NCBI RefSeq assembly: GCF_947387495.1
Contig: NZ_CANDNU010000007.1
Span: forward strand, 1-62,931
Reading direction: 5' to 3'
Length of the DNA: 62,931 nt
From: Limosilactobacillus difficilis
Lineage (GTDB): Bacteria > Bacillota > Bacilli > Lactobacillales > Lactobacillaceae
Shown here: piece by piece, positions 10,041 through 19,860 of the stretch
Layout of the letters: every line of letters starts with the position of its first letter
Position numbering within the stretch: position 1 is the first letter of the stretch
Position numbers and translations under genes: made by a program
The notes under the pieces: generated by a model
What the model was told of the DNA's origin: nothing
The model's database searches: none
The model's input: only the letters and a program-made list of their open reading frames with translations

Positions 10041-10700
10041 CTACTTGCCTCCCTTTTGATCATCATTCTTCTTCGTTGGAAGAATTTCGCCACGATAAAT
10101 CCAGGTCTTGATACCCAGGGCACCATAAGTAGTGCGGGCTTCATCCCATGAATAATCGATATCAGCACGAAGAGTATGCAACGGAACAGTACCGTCAGAG
10201 TATGATTCAACCCGTGACATGTCAGCACCGTTTAAACGACCGGCAACTTGGATCTTGATCCCTTTAGCACCGGCACGCATAGCGCGTTGCATAGCCCCAC
10301 GCATTGCCCGACGGAAAGCAATCCGCGCTTCAAGTTGTTGTGCGACGTCAGCACCAACCAAGTGAGCATCCAGGTCAGGCTTCTTAATTTCAACAACGTT
10401 AACGTGAACACGCTTGCCCGTCATTTGGTTAAGCTTTTTACGGAGTGCTTCAACTTCTGAACCGCCTTTACCAATGACCATCCCAGGCTTGGCAGTGTGA
10501 ATTGAAACGTTCACGCGGTTGGCGGCACGTTCGATTTCAACGGTTGAGACAGAGGCGTCAGCAAGTCGCTTTTCAATGTACTTACGGATCCGCAGGTCTT
10601 CGTTAAGGTAAGCAGCATAGTTCTTGTCTGCGTACCACTTAGCAGTCCAGTCGCGAATGACCCCAACACGGAAACCATTAGGATTAATCTTTTGACCCAC
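10041..10700 (-). CDS. rpsC: 30S ribosomal protein S3
   Basis: 219 residues matching uS3 at the mRNA entry site, with helicase activity together with S4. The N-terminal region is followed by a type II KH domain carrying GKGG ([11 protein letters not shown]), and then the C-terminal domain ([20 protein letters not shown]). Twelve bases follow rplV. Confidence 0.97.
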   Translation of the reverse strand: MGQKINPNGFRVGVIRDWTAKWYADKNYAAYLNEDLRIRKYIEKRLADASVSTVEIERAANRVNVSIHTAKPGMVIGKGGSEVEALRKKLNQMTGKRVHVNVVEIKKPDLDAHLVGADVAQQLEARIAFRRAMRGAMQRAMRAGAKGIKIQVAGRLNGADMSRVESYSDGTVPLHTLRADIDYSWDEARTTYGALGIKTWIYRGEILPTKKNDDQKGGK

Positions 10701-10712
10701 TATTCATTCCTC

Positions 10713-11060
10713 CTACTTTTCTGTTACAACCACAGTAATATGACTAGTCCGCTTGTTAATTGGCGAAGATGAACCCTTTGCCCGAGGACGGAAACGCTTC
10801 AGCGTCGGTCCTTCGTCAGCATAAGCTTCGCTTACAACCAATGAAGCCCGGTCTAAGTCAAAGTTGTTTTCAGCGTTTGCAACAGCAGATTTCAAAACTT
10901 TTTCAACGTCCGAAGCTGCACCGTTAGGGAGAAACTTCAGAATTGCGAATGCTTCGGCAACACTCTTGTTGCGAATTGCATCTACGACAAGGCGAACCTT
11001 ACGTGGAGCAACACGAACCAACTTGGCAGTTGCCTTAGCTGAAGTAATTGTTTCAGCCAT
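10713..11060 (-). CDS. rplV: 50S ribosomal protein L22
   Basis: 115 residues matching uL22, whose extended beta hairpin ([19 protein letters not shown] region) lines the exit tunnel and is a known site of macrolide-resistance changes. No insertion or deletion is evident in the hairpin. GGAGG before the ATG. Confidence 0.97.
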   Translation of the reverse strand: MAETITSAKATAKLVRVAPRKVRLVVDAIRNKSVAEAFAILKFLPNGAASDVEKVLKSAVANAENNFDLDRASLVVSEAYADEGPTLKRFRPRAKGSSSPINKRTSHITVVVTEK

Positions 11061-11075
11061 TTAGTAATTTCCTCC

Positions 11076-11354
11076 TTATGCAGTTGTCTTCTTGTCAGTT
11101 GTACTGTGACCGTGGAAAGTACGAGTTGGAACGAATTCGCCCAGCTTGTGGCCTACCATATCTTCCTGAATGTAAACTGGCACGTGCTTACGACCATCAT
11201 AAACAGCAAAAGTGTAACCAATGAAACTCGGGAAAATAGTGGAGCGACGAGACCACGTCTTGATAACAGACTTCTTGTCTTGACCTTCTTGAGCCTTCAC
11301 CTTTTTAAGCAGTGAAGCGTCTGCGAAAGGTCCCTTCTTCAAACTACGACCCAT
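11076..11354 (-). CDS. rpsS: 30S ribosomal protein S19
   Basis: 92 residues, the standard uS19 of the 30S head, which binds near S13. [19 protein letters not shown] and [17 protein letters not shown] are conserved. Located between rplB and rplV with GAGG upstream. Confidence 0.97.
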   Translation of the reverse strand: MGRSLKKGPFADASLLKKVKAQEGQDKKSVIKTWSRRSTIFPSFIGYTFAVYDGRKHVPVYIQEDMVGHKLGEFVPTRTFHGHSTTDKKTTA

Positions 11355-11391
11355 TTGTTTACCTCCTCTCGGCTTAGCTTTTTAATTTCAA

Positions 11392-12237
11392 TTAAATGTT
11401 GCCGTGTGAACCACGCTTGCGACCACGAACAATGAACTTGTTGGAACGAGCCTTGTGTGAACGAGTCTTCTTCCCAACAGTCTTTTTGCCCCATGGTGAC
11501 AATGGTGATGGCAGACCAACAGGTTGCTTACCTTCACCACCACCATGTGGGTGATCGTTAGGGTTCATTACAGAACCACGAACGTGTGGACGTTGACCCT
11601 TGTAACGAGTCCGGCCGGCTTTACCAACTTGGATCAGGTTACGTTCTTCGTTACCAACAGTACCAATAGTAGCGCGGCAAGAAGAAAGGATCATCCGAAC
11701 TTCACTAGATGAAAGACGAACCAAGCAGTACTTGTCTTCCTTACCAAGCAATTGAGCAGAAGCACCAGCTGAACGTGCCAACTGACCACCCTTACCAGGC
11801 TTGAGTTCGATGTTGTGAATAACAGTCCCAACCGGGATGTCCTTCAGCGGTGCGGCGTTACCAACTTTGATATCAACGCCTTCACCAGATTCAACCTTCA
11901 TACCCGGCTTGAGGCCCTTTGGTGCAAGGATGTAAGACTTAGTACCATCAGCGTAAACCAGCAGAGCAATGTTAGCAGTCCGGTTAGGATCGTATTCGAT
12001 TGCCTTAACAGTTGCCGGAATACCATCCTTGTTACGCTTGAAATCAACAAGACGGTATTGGCGCTTCGTACCACCACCGCGGTGACGAACGGTAATCTTA
12101 CCGTTGCTCCGACCAGCGGTATGCTTCAAAGGAGCCAGCAGTGACTTTTCAGGAGTATGCTTTGTGATCACGTCAAAGTCGTAGCCAGTCATGTTCCGGC
12201 GACCGTTAGTGGTACCTTTGTATTTACGAATTCCCAC
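11392..12237 (-). CDS. rplB: 50S ribosomal protein L2
   Basis: 281 residues matching uL2, needed for subunit association and peptidyl transferase centre formation. The catalytic-centre histidine lies in the conserved [13 protein letters not shown] segment. The C-terminus ends in a basic [11 protein letters not shown] tail. A GGAGG site precedes the ATG. Confidence 0.98.
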   Translation of the reverse strand: MGIRKYKGTTNGRRNMTGYDFDVITKHTPEKSLLAPLKHTAGRSNGKITVRHRGGGTKRQYRLVDFKRNKDGIPATVKAIEYDPNRTANIALLVYADGTKSYILAPKGLKPGMKVESGEGVDIKVGNAAPLKDIPVGTVIHNIELKPGKGGQLARSAGASAQLLGKEDKYCLVRLSSSEVRMILSSCRATIGTVGNEERNLIQVGKAGRTRYKGQRPHVRGSVMNPNDHPHGGGEGKQPVGLPSPLSPWGKKTVGKKTRSHKARSNKFIVRGRKRGSHGNI

Positions 12238-12264
12238 TGTAATTTCCTCCTATCTTAGATTTGA

Positions 12265-12564
12265 TTAATTATTGTCGCTGTTGTCGTTAAACAGCTTGAT
12301 TTCGTCAGAATCAGAAGACAGGGTAACGATTGCCTTGCGGCGACGCTTCGTGTAGCCAACATAACGGCCTTGCCGCTTCTTCTTACCCTTAAGGTTCATG
12401 ACGTTGACCTTAACAACCTTGACGTTGAAGATTTCTTCAACGGCCTTCTTGATTTGGATCTTAGTTGCACTCAATGCAACGTCGAAAGTGTAACGCTTGT
12501 CGTCCATCGCTGCAGTTGAAGCTTCAGTCACAACTGGGCGCAAAATGATTGAACGTGCATCCAT
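12265..12564 (-). CDS. rplW: 50S ribosomal protein L23
   Basis: 99 residues matching uL23, the tunnel-exit docking site for trigger factor and SRP. Its ATG overlaps the rplD stop by one base (TAATG). The acidic C-terminal extension ([17 protein letters not shown]) is a few residues longer than in Bacillus but common in lactobacilli. Confidence 0.97.
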   Translation of the reverse strand: MDARSIILRPVVTEASTAAMDDKRYTFDVALSATKIQIKKAVEEIFNVKVVKVNVMNLKGKKKRQGRYVGYTKRRRKAIVTLSSDSDEIKLFNDNSDNN

Positions 12565-13187
12565 TATGCGAGCACCTCCTCTACTTGAGAAAGAGCTGAC
12601 TTCGTGATGATCATCTTTTCGCTGTTAACCAAGTTCAAGATGTTCATTTCAGCTGGCGTAACAACGGTAGTTCCAGCCAGGTTGCGGCCAGACAATACTG
12701 CGTTCTTGTCGTCATCAGAAACAACAACCAGCGTCTTCTTGCCAGCTTTTAAGCTGTCCATTGCTTGTGCAAATTCCTTGGTCTTTGGTGCATCAAAGTT
12801 CAGAGAATCAACAGCTACAAGCTTTTCGTCGGCAACCTTTTCGGAAAGTGCTGACTTAACAGCCAGTTGACGAACCTTACGAGGTAACCGGTAATTGAAT
12901 GACTTGGTAACAGGGCCAAAGACGATCCCACCACCACGCCAGTGTGGTTCACGAATCGAGCCAGTCCGCGCACGACCAGTACCCTTTTGACGCCATGGCT
13001 TCTTACCGCCACCGCTAACGGCTGAACGGTTCTTCGTAGCACGAGTACCTTGGCGCATTGCGGCACGTTGGCGAATAATTGCTTCGTACATTGCGTTTTC
13101 GTTTGGTTCAATTCCGAAGATGTCGGCGTTTAAATCAACCGTGCCGTTTTGGCTTCCGTCTTGCTTGTATAATGCAACGCTTGTCAT
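12564..13187 (-). CDS. rplD: 50S ribosomal protein L4
   Basis: 207 residues matching uL4. The loop with [21 protein letters not shown] reaches the tunnel constriction with L22. In E. coli L4 is also the S10-operon regulator; whether it regulates here is unknown. It overlaps rplW by one base and follows rplC by 18 bases. Confidence 0.97.
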   Translation of the reverse strand: MTSVALYKQDGSQNGTVDLNADIFGIEPNENAMYEAIIRQRAAMRQGTRATKNRSAVSGGGKKPWRQKGTGRARTGSIREPHWRGGGIVFGPVTKSFNYRLPRKVRQLAVKSALSEKVADEKLVAVDSLNFDAPKTKEFAQAMDSLKAGKKTLVVVSDDDKNAVLSGRNLAGTTVVTPAEMNILNLVNSEKMIITKSALSQVEEVLA

Positions 13188-13205
13188 CAGTTAACTCCTC
13201 CTTTC

Positions 13206-13868
13206 TTACTTCTTGTTGTGTTGTTTGCTAAGGCTCTTCTTGGTGTTGGCCTTAACTGAGTTCATTACAGTAACGTATGACTTGTTGGCACCAGGAACGT
13301 TCCCCTTGATGAGCAGTGCATTGTTGTCGAGATCAACCCGTACAACTTCAAGGTGCTGCATCGTAACGGTGTTGCCGCCCATCTGGCCAGCCATTGGCAT
13401 GCCCTTGAAGACATGGTTGATGATGGCACCCAGTGAACCTGGACGACGGTGGTAACGAGAACCGTGGGTTTCAGGACCACGACTCTGGTTTTCCTTGTGG
13501 ATTAAACCTTGGTAGCCATGGCCCTTTGAGATACCGGTAACGTCAACCGTTTCCCCTTCGGCGAAGACGTCCGCTTTGACTTCGTCGCCAACCTTGATAT
13601 CTCCTAAGTCAGCGTCGCGGATTTCACCGATGAAGCGCTTAGGAGTCGTTTTTGCTTTTGCTGCATGACCTTGTTCAGGCTTGTTGCTCAGGTGTTCGCG
13701 CTTGTCATCAAAACCAAGTTGAACGGCGTTGTAACCGTCGTTTTCAACCGTCTTAATCTGCATAACAACGTTTGGCGTTACTTCGATAACAGTAACTGGA
13801 ACCAGTTCACCATTGTCAGTAAATACCTGAGTCATCCCGATCTTCTTTCCTAAGATTCCTTTGGCCAT
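13206..13868 (-). CDS. rplC: 50S ribosomal protein L3
   Basis: 220 residues matching uL3, an assembly-initiating protein reaching toward the peptidyl transferase centre. [20 protein letters not shown] and the MPMAGQMGG loop with its conserved glutamine (a methylation site in some bacteria) are present. Follows rpsJ by 41 bases. Confidence 0.97.
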   Translation of the reverse strand: MAKGILGKKIGMTQVFTDNGELVPVTVIEVTPNVVMQIKTVENDGYNAVQLGFDDKREHLSNKPEQGHAAKAKTTPKRFIGEIRDADLGDIKVGDEVKADVFAEGETVDVTGISKGHGYQGLIHKENQSRGPETHGSRYHRRPGSLGAIINHVFKGMPMAGQMGGNTVTMQHLEVVRVDLDNNALLIKGNVPGANKSYVTVMNSVKANTKKSLSKQHNKK

Positions 13869-13909
13869 GAGTACACCTCCAATATTGTGTTATTTTTTGA
13901 TTTCTAAAA

Positions 13910-14218
13910 TTAAAGTTTGATTTCGATGTCGACACCACTTGGCAGATCGAGCTTCATCAGTGAATCAACCGTCTTAGGGGTTGGGTCAATGATGTCGATC
14001 AGACGCTTGTGGGTCCGCATTTCGAATTGTTCCCGTGACTTCTTAAACTTGTGTGGTGAACGAAGCACCGTGTAAATAGTGCGTTCAGTTGGTAACGGGA
14101 TTGGGCCTGAAATCTGAGCACCGGTACGTTCAGCAGTTGCAACGATCTTATCTGCTGATTCGTCCAAAATCCGGTGTTCATAAGCCTTTAAACGAATACG
14201 AATCTTTTGGTTTGCCAT
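13910..14218 (-). CDS. rpsJ: 30S ribosomal protein S10 (NusE)
   Basis: 102 residues, the standard uS10. It is part of the 30S head and also the NusE partner of NusB and NusG in antitermination. [19 protein letters not shown] and [11 protein letters not shown] are conserved. First gene of the S10 operon, with GGAGGG about 7 bases before the ATG and its own promoter and leader upstream. Confidence 0.98.
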   Translation of the reverse strand: MANQKIRIRLKAYEHRILDESADKIVATAERTGAQISGPIPLPTERTIYTVLRSPHKFKKSREQFEMRTHKRLIDIIDPTPKTVDSLMKLDLPSGVDIEIKL

Positions 14219-14378
14219 TGTGTTCCCTCCTTCGTCAGATTTGAAATTTGACTAGCTCCACGGAAATTACCGCCACATCCTGTGGCAAAGCGGCCGGGTG
14301 TGTCGCAACCTTCCGCTTCAACGCTTCACTGCTTAACACAATCAGGGGGCATAATTAACCCCTCTGAAGCTCAAGCAC
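14219..14378 (-). promoter_or_regulatory. S10-operon 5' leader
   Basis: About 160 transcribed bases precede rpsJ. Visible elements include a hairpin formed by CAGAGGGG and CCCCCTG (loop TTAATTATG) and a second, GCCACA-GGA-TGTGGC. No intrinsic terminator or short reading frame with a good ribosome binding site was found. The fold could host autoregulation, but this is not shown by the sequence. Confidence 0.45.
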
Positions 14379-14384
14379 TTATCC

Positions 14385-14413
14385 ATAATACTCGATTGAG
14401 GCCGGCAATACAA
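14385..14413 (-). promoter_or_regulatory. S10-operon promoter
   Basis: -35 TTGTAT (14413-14408), 17-base spacer, -10 TATTAT (14390-14385). It lies downstream of the fusA terminator, so the S10 operon can be transcribed independently of the str operon. Confidence 0.6.
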
Positions 14414-14452
14414 GTTTTTTTAGCCTTTTTCAAAAATGTAACTTTTTTGTAA

Positions 14453-14491
14453 CAAAAAAAGAGTCCGCACTCTTTAACGAGTACAGACTCT
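14453..14491 (-). terminator. fusA intrinsic terminator
   Basis: A 13-bp stem (14491-14479 with 14472-14460, loop GTTAAA; arms AGAGTCTGTACTC and GAGTGCGGACTCT), followed by seven U. It ends the str operon 20 bases after the fusA stop. Confidence 0.9.
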
Positions 14492-14511
14492 GGCAAAATT
14501 CGAGTAACGAA

Positions 14512-16599
14512 TTACTTGTCGCCACCATTTTGCTTAATAATCTTTTCTTGGATAGACTTCGGTACTGGAGCGTAGTGGTCAAAGGTCATCGTGAAGGTCC
14601 CGCGACCCTGGGTAGCAGAACGCAGGGCAGTTGAGTAACCAAACATTTCTGACAGTGGAACGAATGAGTGGATCAGTTGTGCACCACCACGTTCTTCCAT
14701 CCCGTCGATTGAACCACGACGAGCAGTAACTTGGCCCATAACATCACCCATGTAGTCCTGCGGAACTACGATGTCAACCTTCATAATTGGTTCAAGGATA
14801 ACTGGGTCAGCCTTTGCTGCAGCGTTCTTCAGAGCCAGTGATGCGGCAACCTTGAAGGCAGCTTCACTAGAGTCGACTTCGTGGTAAGAACCATCGTAGA
14901 GCTTGGCCTTCAGGTCAACGATTGGGTAACCAGCCAGAACACCATTCTTCATGGCTTCCTGCAGCCCTTGGTCAACAGCTGGGATAAATTCACGAGGAAC
15001 AACCCCACCGACAATGGCGTCTTCGAATTCGTAACCCTTACCTTCTTCGTTAGGAGTAAATTCGATCCAAACGTCACCATATTGACCTTTACCACCAGAT
15101 TGACGAACGAAACGACCTTGAGCCTTAGCTGGCTTGGTAAAGGCTTCACGGTATGAAACCTGTGGCTTACCAACGGTTGCTTCGACGTTGAATTCACGAC
15201 GCATCCGTTCGATGATGATTTGCAAGTGCAATTCACCCATCCCGGCAATCAGAGTTTCACCAGTTTCAGGGTTCGTCGTTGCCTTGAAGGTCGGGTCTTC
15301 TTCAGCCAGCTTTTGCAAAGCGTTGTCCATCTTGTCCTGGTCCGCCTTGGTCTTTGGTTCAACAGAAACCTGAATAACTGGGTCAGGGAAGTCCATTGAT
15401 TCGAGCTGCAGTGGGTGATCTGGGTCGGTCAGTGAATCACCAGTAGTGGTGTTCTTCAGACCGATACAACCGGCGATGTCACCAGAGAAGACTTCTGGGA
15501 TTTCCTTCCGTTGGTTAGAGTGCATTTGCAGCAGACGACCAACACGTTCCCGCTTGTCCTTGGTTGCGTTCAGAACATATGTCCCGGATTGCAGTGAACC
15601 AGTGTAAACCCGGATGTAAGTCAAACGGCCAACGAATGGGTCAGTAGCAATCTTGAAAGCCAACGCAGCAAATGGCTTCTTGTCATCAGCCATCAATTCA
15701 ACCGTGTTGCCATCTGGGTCCGTAGCTTCGTAAGGCTTAACATCAAGAGGGGAAGGCAGGAAGTCGATAACGGCATCCAACAACATTTGAATCCCCTTAT
15801 CCTTGTAAGCAGAACCGGCAAGCATTGGGAAGAGCTTCAGGCTCAGCGTTGCCTTCCGAATAGCAGCAATAATTTCTTCAACGGAGATGTCTTCTTCGCC
15901 GAGGTACTTTTCCATGATGTTGTCATCAACGTCAGCCAGGGTTTCCAGCATCTGGTTACGACGCTTTTCAGCTTCATCCTTCATGTCAGCTGGAATGTCA
16001 ACAGTATCCCAGTTAGTACCAAGCTTGTCTTCATCGTAAACGTAGGCCTTCATCCGAATCAAGTCAACAACACCCTGGAAGTTGTCTTCGGCACCGATTG
16101 GCATTTGAATCGGCAGCGGGGTGGAGTTCAGACGTTCGGAAACCGTCTTAACGGAGTAATCGAAGTTAGCACCCATTTTGTCCATCTTGTTGGCGAAGAT
16201 CAGCCGCGGAACATCGAAGTTAGCAGCTTGACGCCATACAGTTTCGGTTTGCGGTTCAACACCGGCTTCGGCATCGAGCACCGTAATCGCACCGTCAAGA
16301 ACACGGAGGGCACGTTCAACTTCAACAGTGAAGTCCACGTGGCCTGGAGTGTCAATGATGTTAATCCGGTGGTCCTTCCAAACGGCCGTCGTGGCAGCGG
16401 ACGTGATCGTGATACCACGTTCCTTTTCTTCGTCCATCCAGTCCATTTGTGAAGCACCATCGTGGGTTTCACCAATCTTGTGAATCTTACCAGTGTAGTA
16501 AAGAATCCGTTCAGTGGCGGTCGTTTTACCGGCATCGATGTGGGCCATGATCCCGATGTTACGGGTCTTTTCAAGTGGATATTCACGTTTGTTAGCCAT
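14512..16599 (-). CDS. fusA: Elongation factor G
   Basis: 695 residues, the standard EF-G that drives translocation with GTP hydrolysis. The G domain carries AHIDAGKTT (G1), DTPGH (G3) and NKMD (G4); domains II-V follow. No mutation at common fusidic-acid positions was obvious by eye. GAAGGAG lies about 9 bases before the ATG. It is the third gene of the str operon, separated from rpsG by a terminator-like hairpin. Confidence 0.98.
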   Translation of the reverse strand: MANKREYPLEKTRNIGIMAHIDAGKTTATERILYYTGKIHKIGETHDGASQMDWMDEEKERGITITSAATTAVWKDHRINIIDTPGHVDFTVEVERALRVLDGAITVLDAEAGVEPQTETVWRQAANFDVPRLIFANKMDKMGANFDYSVKTVSERLNSTPLPIQMPIGAEDNFQGVVDLIRMKAYVYDEDKLGTNWDTVDIPADMKDEAEKRRNQMLETLADVDDNIMEKYLGEEDISVEEIIAAIRKATLSLKLFPMLAGSAYKDKGIQMLLDAVIDFLPSPLDVKPYEATDPDGNTVELMADDKKPFAALAFKIATDPFVGRLTYIRVYTGSLQSGTYVLNATKDKRERVGRLLQMHSNQRKEIPEVFSGDIAGCIGLKNTTTGDSLTDPDHPLQLESMDFPDPVIQVSVEPKTKADQDKMDNALQKLAEEDPTFKATTNPETGETLIAGMGELHLQIIIERMRREFNVEATVGKPQVSYREAFTKPAKAQGRFVRQSGGKGQYGDVWIEFTPNEEGKGYEFEDAIVGGVVPREFIPAVDQGLQEAMKNGVLAGYPIVDLKAKLYDGSYHEVDSSEAAFKVAASLALKNAAAKADPVILEPIMKVDIVVPQDYMGDVMGQVTARRGSIDGMEERGGAQLIHSFVPLSEMFGYSTALRSATQGRGTFTMTFDHYAPVPKSIQEKIIKQNGGDK

Positions 16600-16649
16600 C
16601 TTAAAAATGTTCTCCTTCCAAATAAAGAGTATTCCGTAAAATTAATTTG

Positions 16650-16687
16650 CAAAAAGGGGTGACAGAAATTGACCTTGCCGCCCCTTT
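16650..16687 (-). terminator. Terminator-like hairpin between rpsG and fusA
   Basis: AAAGGGG with GGCA pairs with TGTC and CCCCTTT, followed by more U (the U-run covers 16655-16651). It lies within the 122-bp rpsG-fusA gap and should terminate part of the transcripts, lowering fusA relative to rpsL and rpsG, or acting as an attenuator. Confidence 0.7.
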
Positions 16688-16721
16688 GTACAACGGTTGG
16701 CCGTGACCAACCAATTGCGGA

Positions 16722-17192
16722 TTACCAGCGGTAGTGTGCAAAGGCACGGTTGGCGTCGGCCATCCGGTGAGTATCTTCCTTTTTCTTAACAGCAGCCCCG
16801 GTGTTGTTAGAAGCATCGATAATTTCAGCGGATAAACGCTCAACCATCGTGTGTTCGCCGCGGAGACGTGCGTATTGCACAATCCAACGCATCCCCAAGG
16901 TTACTCGACGTTCTGGACGAACTTCGATTGGAACCTGGTAGTTAGAACCACCAACACGACGAGCCTTAACTTCCAGTACTGGTTCAACATTGTCCATTGC
17001 TTGTTGGAAGACTTCAACTGGGTCGTTGCCAGTTTGTTCCTTAATCCGATCGAAGGCAGCGTATAAGATCTTCGAAGCGGTCCCACGCTTACCATCAATC
17101 ATCAAGTGGTTGATCAGGCTCGTTACCAGTTTTGAGTTGTAAATCGGGTCTGGTAATACTTCTGGTTTTACAACATGTCCTTTACGTGGCAT
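16722..17192 (-). CDS. rpsG: 30S ribosomal protein S7
   Basis: 156 residues matching uS7, the primary binder of the 16S 3' major domain that contacts E-site t[23 protein letters not shown] and the C-terminal [20 protein letters not shown] are conserved. It lies 18 bases after rpsL. Confidence 0.97.
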   Translation of the reverse strand: MPRKGHVVKPEVLPDPIYNSKLVTSLINHLMIDGKRGTASKILYAAFDRIKEQTGNDPVEVFQQAMDNVEPVLEVKARRVGGSNYQVPIEVRPERRVTLGMRWIVQYARLRGEHTMVERLSAEIIDASNNTGAAVKKKEDTHRMADANRAFAHYRW

Positions 17193-17210
17193 TAATTAAC
17201 CCTCCTACTA

Positions 17211-17630
17211 TTACTTCTTGTCCTTCGGCTTCTTAGCACCGTACTTTGAACGGCTTTGCATCCGGCCTTCAACACCGGCAGTGTCAAGCGTCCCACGAAT
17301 GATGTGGTAACGAACACCAGGCAAGTCCTTTACACGGCCCCCACGAATCAGAACAACTGAGTGTTCCTGCAGGTTGTGACCAATCCCTGGAATGTAAGCC
17401 GTCACTTCAATCAGGTTAGACAGACGTACACGAGCGTACTTCCGCAGAGCTGAGTTTGGCTTCTTTGGCGTCATGGTAGCAACACGGGTTGCAACACCAC
17501 GCTTTTGCGGTGACGGGTTATGAGTTGCTTCTTTCTTGTAACTGTTGTAACCAAAGCCCAAAGCAGGTGACTTTGACTTGCCGCGGTGTGACTTACGGCC
17601 TTTGCGAACCAATTGGTTAATTGTTGGCAT
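17211..17630 (-). CDS. rpsL: 30S ribosomal protein S12
   Basis: 139 residues matching uS12 of the decoding centre. The open frame begins upstream at 17648, but the Shine-Dalgarno AAGGAG lies in that extension, 8 bases before ATG 17630 ([18 protein letters not shown]). The streptomycin loop [11 protein letters not shown] carries the wild-type lysine. First gene of the str operon. Confidence 0.96.
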   Translation of the reverse strand: MPTINQLVRKGRKSHRGKSKSPALGFGYNSYKKEATHNPSPQKRGVATRVATMTPKKPNSALRKYARVRLSNLIEVTAYIPGIGHNLQEHSVVLIRGGRVKDLPGVRYHIIRGTLDTAGVEGRMQSRSKYGAKKPKDKK

Positions 17631-17662
17631 GAAAAGTTCTCCTTCCAAAATTTAAGTCCACA

Positions 17663-17743
17663 CATCCAGGCGGTTCTTTTTTGAGAATAAAAAAATGCCT
17701 GGATGGTCTTCATTAAGTGCCTCGTTCAGCAGATCTGCCGAAC
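17663..17743 (-). promoter_or_regulatory. rpsL leader with two hairpins
   Basis: In the 5' leader GTTCGGCA pairs with TGCTGAAC (17743-17724, loop GATC). Next CATCCAGGC pairs with GCCTGGATG (17705-17663), with an inner U-run/A-run helix extending that stem. The second hairpin ends 26 bases before the rpsL Shine-Dalgarno. No terminator U-run follows, which suggests translational control or mRNA stability. The function is inference. Confidence 0.55.
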
Positions 17744-17779
17744 GACAGACACGCTTCGCTTGAAGAAAGCACCTTTAAT

Positions 17780-17808
17780 ACGATATCACGCTATGTTGCC
17801 ATTGTCAA
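17780..17808 (-). promoter_or_regulatory. str-operon promoter
   Basis: -35 TTGACA (17808-17803), 17-base spacer, -10 TATCGT (17785-17780). The consensus -35 and the TATCGT -10 are the same combination as the tRNA promoter at 31876-31904. Confidence 0.75.
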
Positions 17809-17875
17809 TAAACGTTTTTTAGCAAAATAGCTCAGTTCTCGCTTTTTTCCCGTTATTTATTAATGAGGTGTTTCT

Positions 17876-18559
17876 ATGACCATCATTTTACCATCATTTG
17901 CTTTTCTGGCGGGAGCCTGCTGGGCCAGTTTCTGGATTACAATCGGCACCCGAACCGCCAAAAGAACTGAAAATGACTCTCCCTATTCGCACTGTCAGCA
18001 CTGTCGGCATCGTCTCATGCCCGTTCAACTATTGCCAGTGATCGGTTGGTTGCTGCAAAAAGGACGCTGCTGCTATTGTCATCAACCCATTGACCCCTTT
18101 AGCACGATCTTTGAAATTTGGACAGGATGGCTCTTTGCCGCAAATATTGACAAAGACGCCAGGCAGTTTCTAATCATTATATGGGTGGCCGCCAGCCTGC
18201 TGACGATGTCTTCCACCGATCATGCTGACGGTTGGATCAGCCCGGTTCTCGCCATTCCACTCATCATGATCCCCTTTGCCATCTTCCCAAACTATCTACT
18301 AGGACCTTGGCAGCGACTTTTCATAACAGCCCTGCTACTGATCATCGGTCCTTGGAGTCGATCATTAGGGATGGGTGATGTACTCTTCATTGCCATCCTC
18401 TTCCTATTCAGTGGTCTCCAACTAAGCGCCACGGTCGTTCTTATTGCCGCTGCCGGCGCTCTCCTTGAATTTCTCTTGACCAAACGCTCATTCAACGAGC
18501 CCCTCCCCTTTGTACCATGGCTATCGTTTGGTACGATGATCATTCTGAGTTTAAATTAA
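17876..18559 (+). CDS. comC: Prepilin peptidase, A24 family (ComC-like)
   Basis: 227 residues, a polytopic aspartyl protease that cleaves and often methylates type-4-pilin-like leaders of the competence pseudopilus. The N-terminal cytosolic domain has C40-x2-C43 and C65-x2-C68, the zinc site of the family. The catalytic GMGD motif is at 165-168, with a candidate first aspartate at D115 or D118. It is the only plus-strand gene in the first 37 kb, convergent to the DUF998 gene. Its pseudopilin substrates are not in the window, so the competence role is inferred from the family. Confidence 0.85.
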   Translation: MTIILPSFAFLAGACWASFWITIGTRTAKRTENDSPYSHCQHCRHRLMPVQLLPVIGWLLQKGRCCYCHQPIDPFSTIFEIWTGWLFAANIDKDARQFLIIIWVAASLLTMSSTDHADGWISPVLAIPLIMIPFAIFPNYLLGPWQRLFITALLLIIGPWSRSLGMGDVLFIAILFLFSGLQLSATVVLIAAAGALLEFLLTKRSFNEPLPFVPWLSFGTMIILSLN

Positions 18560-18586
18560 AAAAGAGGCCGGGAAATTCCCGTCCTC
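18557..18586 (-). terminator. Terminator after the DUF998 gene
   Basis: Minus-strand hairpin GAGGACGGGA-ATT-TCCCGGCCTC followed by six U, 15 bases after the stop of the minus-strand gene. It overlaps the comC stop region. On the plus strand the same hairpin lacks a U-run. Confidence 0.75.
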
Positions 18587-18600
18587 GTCAATATCTTTGC

Positions 18601-19791
18601 TTATCTCTCTGCATCGTTTTCTGAATCGCGTTTGATCACAATTTTAAGTGGAAAAATGTTCTCACCATATTCCGTCAGTGCCTCAATATTCTGGAAGAGC
18701 AACAAAATCCAGGATAGGACAAGCGCAAAGGCTAGGAGCTCAAACGTCGTCAATGATAAGTAGTGGGTCGTTTTGAAAACAATATAGTCTGCCGCCATAA
18801 TCGCACCCATGATATAGGACAAACGACGAAATTGCGGAGTACACTCCGGCAACAAACGATCAATAAACAGAATCATAATCAAAATAAAGTAAACCAGCCA
18901 CATAGAAATCCGGTCGTGCAAGATATGAAACTTCGGATTATTAGGGAAAACGCCGATTGCCGCAAGGGTAAGTGCCTGCCCATATAGCAAAAGGCGCAGG
19001 AAGAAGACACCCTTTCCAGAATAGCGGCGTCGCAGGTTGATAAAGAGATAGTCAACCAAAGTCATCATCAATAAGGCTGAAAAGATCAGGGTAATATTGA
19101 ATTGCCAGTGGCCGGCATTTTTATCCGTTCCTAGGAAACTAAAATTGTAACGCCACCAATCACGCCTTGAGTTCGTCAGCATCGAGGACAAAACTCCGCC
19201 GATAATCATAATTGTCATCAGATTGGTCACGATCCCTGGCGAGAGCGTCATCGCCAGGTTCAGCATCAAGTAATTAACACTCGCCAGGATGACGAAAACG
19301 AAGACCGTCGAGGTATAGAGGTCAAAGATAGCCCCGTGAAAAATTTGGCCAATCAGCCAGAACGAAGCGACAAACCAAAAGGCCAAGATCATTCCGCAAG
19401 CAAGTAGAAGCGGTGGCAGGCTGCGCCAATAAAAATCACTGCAGGGACCGGTGCTCCGGATCTTCTGCCAGCAAAAACTAACTGAAAATTCAATTGTCCC
19501 TGAAATGATTCCCAAAACCATCGATGCTAAGGCAATCGAGCGATCACCAGTTAATGGCACCAATCGTAGATGCTGAACCTGGCAAAAGCAAAAGAATACA
19601 ATTGTTAAAATCACTGCCGGAACTAGGAACCAGCGCAAGCGAACATCAGGTAACTGGTCAACCAGCTTGGCCGGGTGGACGACGACGGAATGGTGGTTGA
19701 CAACCATTGATAAATCCGTGTCCGTATCAATATTTAACTGGCGGGCGGCAGATTTCGATATTTTCAGTTCCGCCTCTTCCGCTTTTTCCAT
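18601..19791 (-). CDS. DUF998-like membrane protein with AbrB-like N-terminal segment
   Basis: 396 residues. Residues about 7-45 (KISKSAARQLNIDTDTDLSM, then VVVHPA) look like one SpoVT/AbrB swapped-hairpin half. About ten hydrophobic segments follow, resembling DUF998-type proteins (HILHDRISMWLVYF). The function is unknown; a membrane-anchored regulator or sensor is possible. The start is set at ATG 19791 because GGAGGAG lies 5 bases upstream, inside the longer open frame that begins at 19809. It lies just downstream of the rpoC terminator, so it may be expressed by rpoBC read-through. Confidence 0.7.
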   Translation of the reverse strand: MEKAEEAELKISKSAARQLNIDTDTDLSMVVNHHSVVVHPAKLVDQLPDVRLRWFLVPAVILTIVFFCFCQVQHLRLVPLTGDRSIALASMVLGIISGTIEFSVSFCWQKIRSTGPCSDFYWRSLPPLLLACGMILAFWFVASFWLIGQIFHGAIFDLYTSTVFVFVILASVNYLMLNLAMTLSPGIVTNLMTIMIIGGVLSSMLTNSRRDWWRYNFSFLGTDKNAGHWQFNITLIFSALLMMTLVDYLFINLRRRYSGKGVFFLRLLLYGQALTLAAIGVFPNNPKFHILHDRISMWLVYFILIMILFIDRLLPECTPQFRRLSYIMGAIMAADYIVFKTTHYLSLTTFELLAFALVLSWILLLFQNIEALTEYGENIFPLKIVIKRDSENDAER

Positions 19792-19810
19792 AATTACTCC
19801 TCCAAACACG

Positions 19811-19845
19811 AAAAGGAGCGGTGACTCAACCGAATCACCGCTCCT
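19811..19845 (-). terminator. rpoC intrinsic terminator
   Basis: 11-bp stem AGGAGCGGTGA / TCACCGCTCCT (19845-19835 with 19824-19814), loop of 10, followed by UUUU. It ends rpoBC. Confidence 0.85.
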
Positions 19846-19860
19846 ATAATCATTTAACCC

